From Deltaproteobacteria bacterium (GTDB lineage Bacteria > Myxococcota_A > UBA9160 > JAFDET01): a stretch of DNA of 16,103 nt. The stretch spans positions 1 to 16,103 of the forward strand of contig JAFDET010000032.1 of the NCBI GenBank assembly GCA_019310195.1, given 5' to 3'. The translations under genes were made by a program, and so were the position numbers. Shown here in pieces: positions 7,750 through 12,942 of the stretch (positions within the stretch are counted from its first letter, which is position 1; each line of letters begins with the position of its first letter). Under the pieces are notes generated by a model, which did not search any database, had not been told where the DNA came from, and saw only the letters and a program-made list of their open reading frames with translations.

Positions 7750-7888
7750 ATCCTTAGGCGGCCGAGCCCCTTCGCTCGCCTGCGGCTCGCTGCGCGCGCC
7801 GCATCCACCTCAGAGCTGGCGCGGGCTCCGTCGGGCGGCGCTTGCGGGCCATACACCGGGAAGGCGCGCCAACTCAGGCGGGGCTACG
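7750..7888 (+). repeat. Structured 3'-end repeat, copy B (after gcvPB)
   Basis: This is the second copy of the ~140-nt element, starting 17 nt after the gcvPB stop and in its sense orientation. The head (7750-7802) differs from copy A at 2 of 53 positions. The middle block (about 7827-7850) keeps GGCGGCGCTTGCGGGCC, and the end is GGGGCTACG (7880-7888). GCGCCGC at the end of the head pairs with GCGGCGC in the middle block. CGAGCC (7763-7768) can pair with GGCTCG (7784-7789), and AGCCCC near the 5' end is complementary to the terminal GGGGCT. No T-run follows. No open frame in it looks coding. Confidence 0.82.
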
Positions 7889-7916
7889 ACCCGTTGGGCC
7901 ATGCCCACGTAGCCCC
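7880..7916. terminator. Hairpin between convergent genes (repeat B/C junction)
   Basis: GGGGCTACG (7880-7888) and CGTAGCCCC (7908-7916) are perfect 9-bp inverted arms. Between them an inner TGGGC-CAT-GCCCA hairpin (7895-7907) leaves a one-sided 6-nt bulge. The arms are the conserved ends of repeat copies B and C meeting tail to tail. It lies midway between the convergent gcvPB and MerR-TPR genes, so a bidirectional stop for transcription is plausible. There is no T-tract, so a factor-independent terminator is not proven. Confidence 0.5.
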
Positions 7917-8045
7917 CTGGCGGTCGTGCACTTACCGAGCCTGCGGCCCGCAAGCGCGGCCCTCGGAGTCCGGCTAGCTACCCCTCAGCGTTGCCGCGCG
8001 CGCAGCGAGCCGAAGGCGAGCGTAGGGGCTCGGCCGCCTAAGAAT
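7908..8045 (-). repeat. Structured 3'-end repeat, copy C (after MerR-TPR gene)
   Basis: This is the third copy, inverted relative to A and B and thus in the sense orientation of the - strand MerR-TPR gene, whose stop lies 25 nt away. Read on the - strand it begins ATTCTTAGGCGGCCGAGCCC and its 53-nt head differs from copy B at 4 positions. The middle block reads GGGCCGCGCTTGCGGGCC and the end GGGGCTACG. The stem seen in A and B is kept by a paired change (GCGCGGC with GCCGCGC). The variable segments are unrelated in sequence to those of A and B but of similar length. Confidence 0.82.
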
Positions 8046-8070
8046 AAACAACGCGCCGCCTCCCCTGCCG

Positions 8071-8949
8071 CTACGAGCCGCCGTTGCCCAAGTGTCTTCG
8101 GGCTACATCCGCCCAGGGCCCTTGGGGATCGATCTGCAGGGTGCGGCGCCAGTGCTCGCGCGCGCGCGCCTTGCGGCCCAGCTTCTCGTAGAGGAGTGCG
8201 ACGTTGACGTGGGCGTCCAGGTACATGGGGTCCACGCTGAGCACCGTCCGGTAGTGGCGCAGCGCGGACTCCTCGGCGCGCTGCTCCTCCAACAGGCTGG
8301 CGGCGTTGAAGTTGGCCTCCAGGTGCAGCGGATCGATCTCCATCGCCTTCCGGAAGCACTCCAGCGCTGCCTGCCTGCGGCCCTGGTTGTAGAAGACGGT
8401 GCCCAGATTGCAGTGGGCATCGGCGAAGTGCGGATCGGCGGCCAGCGCGCAGCGATAGGCCTCGATGGCCTCGCCCTGGGTGGCGGCATCCGCGTCCAGC
8501 GTGCAGCCGCGCTCGAACCACTCGGCGGCACTCAACGGGGTTGGCGCCAGGCGCGCCACCGGGTCGCCCTCGCCCACCGGCTTGCCGCGGCGGAAGTCCA
8601 GCACCATCTGTCCGCCGGGCTCGAAGAGGGCTCCCGCGTGCTCGACCACCACGCGCTGCGATCCCTCGTCCCACAGGCGCAGGGAGCCCAGCGCATCCTC
8701 CATCTCGGGCAGCCGGCGCTGCAGATCGCGGGCGCTACGACGGATGCGCCGCAGCGGAACGCCACGCTCCAGCAGGCCCAGAACGCTCTTCAAGCGCACC
8801 AGGTCCCGGAAGCCGAAGCCGCGCTCACTCCCGTCCTCGACGCTGCGACGCACCAACTCCGTCCGCTCCCAATAGCGGAGGCGCGCCTGCGAGATCCTGA
8901 GAATGCGCGCAGCCTCGCGATGCGAGTACGCGGTCACCACCCCGCGCAC
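8071..8949 (-). CDS. MerR-type HTH domain fused to TPR repeats
   Basis: A predicted cytosolic DNA-binding protein of 292 residues. Residues about 7-75 form a MerR-like winged helix: AYSHREAARILRISQARLRYWERTELV, with the recognition region at ~17-30 and a basic dimer-proximal helix after FGFRDLVRLKSVLGLLERGVPLRRIRR. Residues ~76-135 are a linker with a hydrophobic patch (GQMVLDFR). From ~142 to 280 there are about four TPR units (AEWFERGCTLD; FADAHCNLGTVFYNQGR; LEANFNAASLLEEQ; LDAHVNVALLYEKLGR), each ending in an xxIDP/xxVDP turn. No metal-binding cysteine loop is seen, so it is not a classic metal sensor. Start GTG 8949 is chosen: SD GGGAGGG lies ~9 nt upstream and the HTH begins at once. A longer frame to 9129 adds non-homologous sequence overlapping the divergent gene. 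Target and ligand are unknown. Confidence 0.88.
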   Translation of the reverse strand: MRGVVTAYSHREAARILRISQARLRYWERTELVRRSVEDGSERGFGFRDLVRLKSVLGLLERGVPLRRIRRSARDLQRRLPEMEDALGSLRLWDEGSQRVVVEHAGALFEPGGQMVLDFRRGKPVGEGDPVARLAPTPLSAAEWFERGCTLDADAATQGEAIEAYRCALAADPHFADAHCNLGTVFYNQGRRQAALECFRKAMEIDPLHLEANFNAASLLEEQRAEESALRHYRTVLSVDPMYLDAHVNVALLYEKLGRKARAREHWRRTLQIDPQGPWADVARRHLGNGGS

Positions 8950-9025
8950 AAGAGTACGCCCTCCCGATCCCCCGCGAAAGCAAAAAGCGCGACGCATTGC
9001 GCCCGGGCCAGTAGGCTGAGCGGCG

Positions 9026-10657
9026 TTGGTACGCAAACGCCCCACCGGGTTCGAGATCGCCCTCGCGCTGCTGGCCGGCGCGTGCCTGCTGGCACTCGCT
9101 GCGCGGCTGTTCGGCGGCGAGTTGGCCAACCCCGTTGTCGAGGCCCAGGCCCGCTGCTCCGCCGCCGTGCTCGCCGGGGCCCTCTTGCTGCTGGCCCGCC
9201 GGCTCGATGCGCGCCGCCTGGGGCGACGCAGCCTGCCCGCGTACGTCGCAGCGGCCGGGCTGGGCCTGGCCGCCTTCTACAACTTCGGGCTCTTCCGCCA
9301 CTACAACGACTTCCACTTCATCAACACCTGGGAGCAGTTCCACTACCAGCTCGGATCCAAGTACTTCCCCGAGCTCGGCTACGACGGGATCTACCTGGCC
9401 TCGCTGGCCGCCCAGCGCCAGAGCCGGCCCGACCGCCCCTTGCCCGAGGCGATCCGCGACCTGCACGCCAACCGTCTGGTGTCGGTCCGCTCGCAGCTGC
9501 CGGAGCTCGAGGTGGTGAAGTCACGCTTCAGCGCCGAGCGCTGGGATCAGTTCGTCGCCGACCACGACCACTACCTCCAGGTGATCGAGCCGGGCGTGCT
9601 GGACGGGATGCGGCGCGACCACGGCTACAACCCGCCACCCAGCTGGACGTTCGTGGCGCGCCTGTTCTCGTCCCGGCTGCCCGCCAACCCACTCAGCCTG
9701 GCCTTCCTGGCCAGCCTCGACGTGGCGCTGCTGCTGCTGGCGTTCGCGATGCTGTTTCGCACCTTCGGTGCGCGGGCCGGCTGCCTCGCACTGGCGGTCT
9801 TCGGCCTGGGCCACGGAGGAATTACCTGTTCGTGGGCGCCTTCCTGCGCCTCGACTGGCTGGCGGCCCTGATGCTGGCCCTCTGCCAGCTGGCGCGCGGC
9901 CGCTCCTTCGCGGCGGGCGTCTTGCTCGGGGTCGCGGCCATGGCGCGCCTCTTCCCGGCGTTCTTCCTGTTGGGGCCGGCGGTGCTCGCCGCCCGCGACT
10001 GTGGCAGCGCCGACGCCCGGACGCGGCGCTGCGCCTGGCCGCCGGCTTCGGCGTAGCCGTGACCGTGGGCCTCGCCGCCGGCAGCTTCACCGGGCGCGGA
10101 AGCGACGCGTGGCTGGAGTTCACCCAGGACATCCGCCACCACGCGGGCACCTGGGCCCCCACCAGCGTCGGCCTCGACAGCCTGGTGGTGAACCTCCCGG
10201 TCCTGACCCGGATTGCTGCGACGGGCTCGATTCCGGTTCGCTGGCCGGCAGCGCCCCGCACTGCGGAGCAGCAGCTCGGAGAGCGTCGTCCCGCCCTTCT
10301 GGCGCTCAAGGGCGCCTTCCTCGCCATCGTGGCCGCCGCCGCCTGGCACGCCACGGCGGTGCGCGCCACCGCGTTGGGCGTGGCCGCAACCTTCGCGCTC
10401 ACGCCCCTGGCCTCCCCTCCTACTACTGGATGATGCTGCTCCTGCTGCCCCTGACCTACGGCGCGCCGGCCGCGCTGGCGATCCTGGCGCTGTCCGCGTG
10501 GGTCCACGCCGTCGATGCCCTGCCGCCTCCGCTGGCGCTGCCCCATGCGCTAATGTCGGCCGGACTTGCCGTCCTTTTGCTGGCTGTAGGAATCGCTGGC
10601 GCGCTCCCCTCGGGGTGCAGGGCGGAGGCTCCAACGCGCGGCGCGCCGAGCCCGTAG
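9026..10657 (+). pseudogene. Frameshifted polytopic membrane protein (glycosyltransferase-like?)
   Basis: One gene of ~544 residues read across three frames. Frame 1 starts at TTG 9026 and runs to ~9818, where homology continues one base out of register (NYLFVGAFLRLDWLAAL). A second jump at ~10018-10020 leads to DAALRLAAGFGVAVTVGL, and a third in the CCCC at 10414-10417 leads to PSYYWMMLLLLPLTYG, ending at TAG 10655-10657. Each jump equals the loss of one G or C in a short homopolymer. The product has roughly ten hydrophobic segments and a large early hydrophilic region with FHYQLGSKYFPELGYDGIYL and RDHGYNPPPSW. This arrangement resembles uncharacterised GT-C-like membrane proteins; the function is not recognised with certainty. 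It may be a true pseudogene or carry assembly errors. It is divergent from the MerR-TPR gene with 76 nt between. Confidence 0.8.
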
Positions 10658-10708
10658 CGCCTACCCTGACAGGGAAACGGCGTGCTTCGTGTCGGCTATC
10701 GTCGTCGT

Positions 10709-10804
10709 GGAAGCGTTCCCGAGGCTGGTGCCCGGCCCGGACTTCAAATCTGGTGGGGGCCGTGGCGACACGGCCTCGGCGGGTTCGATTCCCGTCCGCT
10801 TCCG
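10709..10804 (+). tRNA. selC: Selenocysteine tRNA (anticodon TCA)
   Basis: A 96-nt tRNA-Sec with GGAAGCG (10709-10715) pairing with CGCTTCC (10797-10803). The anticodon arm is CCGGA-CTTCAAA-TCTGG with TCA at 10744-10746. The long variable arm contains GGCCGTG-GCGA-CACGGCC. The T-arm is GCGGG-TTCGATT-CCCGT and the discriminator is G10804, as in E. coli selC. The D-arm can form six pairs around a TGGT loop if one A is bulged. The eighth acceptor pair usual in bacterial tRNA-Sec would be a T-C mismatch. The 3' end continues CCG, so CCA is not fully encoded. Its presence implies that the organism inserts selenocysteine; selA, selB and selD are not in the window. Confidence 0.95.
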
Positions 10805-10825
10805 CCGATCGAAAATGGAGGTTCA

Positions 10826-11164
10826 ATGGCTTCGTCCGTGGTGATCAGCTTCAAGGACATCGATCCGCAGGAAAAGGTGCGAGAGACCGTGGAGGAGCGC
10901 TGCGAGGTGCTGGCAGAGGAGTTTCCCGAGACGACGCGCTTCGAGGTGATCCTGTCGAGCGACGGCGCCAGCTGGACCGCCCATGGACACGTGACCGGGA
11001 ACCACACGGAAGTGGCGGGACACGGGGACGCATCCGAGCTGGCCGTGGCCGCGGACAAGCTGCTGGAGCAGCTGGCCCGCCAGCTCCGCAAGATCCACGA
11101 CAAGAAGATTTTCGCCCAGCGCCGCGAAGCCCAACGTGCCTCGGTGCGACGCCGCTCCGGCTGA
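10826..11164 (+). CDS. hpf: HPF/RaiA-family ribosome hibernation protein
   Basis: The family (S30AE, sigma-54 modulation type) binds the 30S decoding channel in starved or stationary cells and blocks or dimerises ribosomes. The 112-residue product is a short form without the long C-terminal dimerisation domain. It begins SVVISFKDIDPQEKVRETVE, continues with a strand-rich core (RFEVILSSD; WTAHGHVTGNHTEVAG) and ends in a basic helix, AADKLLEQLARQLRKIHDKK. The Asp-Lys-rich end after LRKIHDKK is typical. ATG 10826 has SD GGAGG (10817-10821) 4 nt upstream. Only 21 nt separate it from the 3' end of selC, so it has little room for its own promoter and is probably co-transcribed with the tRNA. A perfect hairpin follows 12 nt after the stop. 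Confidence 0.88.
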   Translation: MASSVVISFKDIDPQEKVRETVEERCEVLAEEFPETTRFEVILSSDGASWTAHGHVTGNHTEVAGHGDASELAVAADKLLEQLARQLRKIHDKKIFAQRREAQRASVRRRSG

Positions 11165-11176
11165 GCCCTCCCCGCC

Positions 11177-11206
11177 CGGCTAGAAGCGTCTCGTCGCTTC
11201 TAGCCG
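11177..11206. terminator. Perfect 12-bp hairpin between hpf and the convergent SCP2 gene
   Basis: CGGCTAGAAGCG (11177-11188) and CGCTTCTAGCCG (11195-11206) are perfectly complementary arms around a 6-nt TCTCGT loop. It lies 12 nt after the hpf stop, and on the - strand the arm includes the SCP2 stop codon (TAG, 11200-11202). The position between convergent genes and the strong stem fit a bidirectional terminator. Neither side has a long T-tract. Confidence 0.75.
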
Positions 11207-11562
11207 AGGATCAGGTGGAGCTTCAAGGCCAGCAGGAAGCTTCCATGGAAGTGGAGGCGGCGGCGGAGCAGCGCCTCGGGAGCGGAGAGGTCGCCCCGGT
11301 TCAGCGCCCGCCAGGTCTCCATGTCCACCTCGATGCGCAGGTCCGGGTCCTGCACCGGGCCTTCGGCCCCCGACACGCGGCCCTCCTCGACCGAAACGGT
11401 CCAGGTTCCGCCCGGGTTGCCACTCAGCTCGAACTGGATGCGCGCGCGGGTAGTGCCCAGTCGAGCGCGCCGCTCGGGATCGCCTGCGACCGCTTCCGGG
11501 ATCCAGCGTGTGAAGAAGGCGCGGGGAGCGATGTCGTCGGGCGGGTGGGAGCGGTCGCTCAT
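11200..11562 (-). CDS. SCP2 sterol-carrier-domain protein
   Basis: A 120-residue cytosolic protein with a single SCP2-like fold, a small lipid-binding domain. Visible features are a helix (RAFFTRWIPEAVAG), then strands typical of the fold: ARIQFELSGNPGGTWTVSVEEGRV with the glycine turn, PDLRIEVDMETWRALNRGD, and the closing hydrophobic segment FHGSFLLALKLHLIL. The SCP2 family ends in a similar GD/GS-LALKL helix. The ligand is unknown; bacterial members may bind lipids or act in hydrophobic-substrate metabolism. The ATG at 11562 has no strong SD. It starts 26 nt after the EAL gene stop on the same strand, so it is probably the last gene of the uvrA operon. Another SCP2 protein of similar size starts that operon. 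Confidence 0.82.
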   Translation of the reverse strand: MSDRSHPPDDIAPRAFFTRWIPEAVAGDPERRARLGTTRARIQFELSGNPGGTWTVSVEEGRVSGAEGPVQDPDLRIEVDMETWRALNRGDLSAPEALLRRRLHFHGSFLLALKLHLILG

Positions 11563-11588
11563 GGCCCGCCGAGTCTATCACCGCGCCG

Positions 11589-12860
11589 CTACAGGTCCCT
11601 CCGCAGGGGCGCCGCGCGCCCCAGCAGGTAGCCCTGGCCGAAGGGCACACCCAGAGCCTGGAGGGTCGAGAGCTCTTCGCGGGTCTCGATGCCCTCGGCG
11701 ATGACCCGCGCCCCCAGCTTGGCCGCCACCGCGTTGAGCGAACGCAGCAGCTCCTGGCGCGGCGGGTCCGTATCGATCGAGCGCACCAGAACCTGGTCCA
11801 CCTTGATGAAGTCGGGCGCCAGCTCGATGACCGCCTCCAGCGAGGAGTAGCCCACGCCGGTGTCGTCCAGGGCGATGCCCAGTCCCAGGCTCGCGAAGTG
11901 GTCGCGCGCCTCGCGGAACATCGCGAAGTTGCCGATCGACTCGCGCTCGGAAATCTCGAACACCACGTCGGTGGGCCGTAGCCGCAGGCGCTCGAGCAGA
12001 TGCTGGAACTCGGCGCCGCGAAACTGCGGGTCTCGAATCGCCGATGGCAGGCAGTTGAGGAAGAGCTTGATCCCCGGCGCCAGGCCGTGCGCTCCGTCCA
12101 GGGCGCGACGTCGGCACAGGGAGTCGGCTTCGAAGAGCAGCCCCGCCTCCTCGGCGCGTTGGAAGAACGCGCCGGGGCTCTGCACTTCGGAGCCGGCCGG
12201 GCCCCGGGCCAGGGCCTCGTAGCCGATCACGTCGCGTGTGGAGAGGTTGACGATGGGCTCGAACAGCATCGTCACGTCCTCGCGAAGCAGAACCTGTTGG
12301 AAGGACAGCTTGCGAACGCGGGCCTCGAGCTGGCCCACCAGCTCAGCATCGTGGCGTGCATCCTGCCACGCCGCGCGCAGCTGGCGCCGATCGGCCACGA
12401 CGGGATTCCGCAGCGCCAGGGTCCAGCCGACCTGCACGGGCGGCGCCACGCGAGTGTACGGGTAGAAGATCCGCGAGCCCTGCTTGGCCAGGTGGACACG
12501 GATGTCCGCAACCAGGGTCGCGATGCCCTCGCCGTAGAAGTCGGCCTCGTCCTTGCCGCGGAAGAGGAAGAGAGCCATCTCGTCACGGCCCTCGTCGGCA
12601 CGCACCAGCATGTCCCCGGCGTCCCGGCGGTCGCCCCACACCTCTTCGAGGGCGGCCACCAGCGCCGCCGCAACGCGGTCCTGAGCCTCGTCTCCGTAGA
12701 AGCGCTCCACGCGGCCCAGCTCTTCCGCGCCCACGACCACGACACCGACCACCCCGCTCGCGCGGAAGCGCTCCACCAGCGCGGGCAACACGCGGGCGTA
12801 GCGATCGGGCGGCGCCCCTGCGGTCACCTGGGCGTCGGACTGGCGGTCGGGAGCGCTCAC
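11589..12860 (-). CDS. EAL-domain c-di-GMP phosphodiesterase with degenerate GGDEF-like domain
   Basis: A predicted soluble protein of 423 residues that hydrolyses cyclic-di-GMP. Residues ~20-130 resemble a GGDEF fold, but the signature is GRDEM (91-95), so cyclase activity is unlikely. Residues ~185-420 are an EAL domain with the key residues in place: E215-A-L, N270 (FLNCLP), E302 (FEISER), D332-D333 (LDDTGVGYSS), K353 (FIKVD) and E389 (VIAEGIET), then GQGYLLGR near the end. All metal-binding acidic positions I can identify are kept, so the phosphodiesterase is probably active. The start is GTG 12860. The open frame continues to 13022, inside uvrA, but those residues have no domain similarity, and the SD for 12860 is weak. 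No membrane segment or receiver domain is seen. It is the third gene of the - strand operon, 82 nt after uvrA. Confidence 0.9.
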   Translation of the reverse strand: MSAPDRQSDAQVTAGAPPDRYARVLPALVERFRASGVVGVVVVGAEELGRVERFYGDEAQDRVAAALVAALEEVWGDRRDAGDMLVRADEGRDEMALFLFRGKDEADFYGEGIATLVADIRVHLAKQGSRIFYPYTRVAPPVQVGWTLALRNPVVADRRQLRAAWQDARHDAELVGQLEARVRKLSFQQVLLREDVTMLFEPIVNLSTRDVIGYEALARGPAGSEVQSPGAFFQRAEEAGLLFEADSLCRRRALDGAHGLAPGIKLFLNCLPSAIRDPQFRGAEFQHLLERLRLRPTDVVFEISERESIGNFAMFREARDHFASLGLGIALDDTGVGYSSLEAVIELAPDFIKVDQVLVRSIDTDPPRQELLRSLNAVAAKLGARVIAEGIETREELSTLQALGVPFGQGYLLGRAAPLRRDL

Positions 12861-12942
12861 GCTCGGCTCATCGGCAGGGCTGCGCCGGGTATTGAGGAGG
12901 ACTGGACGATTCCCCCAGGCGCCTCTGGGCCTCGAAATTGCC

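Noticed and set aside
8092..10056. A 654-codon + strand frame across the MerR-TPR gene and the membrane-protein gene
   Set aside because: Its first part is antisense to the MerR-TPR gene. Only its last ~80 residues, about 9820-10020, are real and belong to the frameshifted membrane gene.
12912..12930. CCCAG/CTGGG hairpin after uvrA as a terminator
   Set aside because: Short stem, no T-tract, and the EAL gene follows closely on the same strand.
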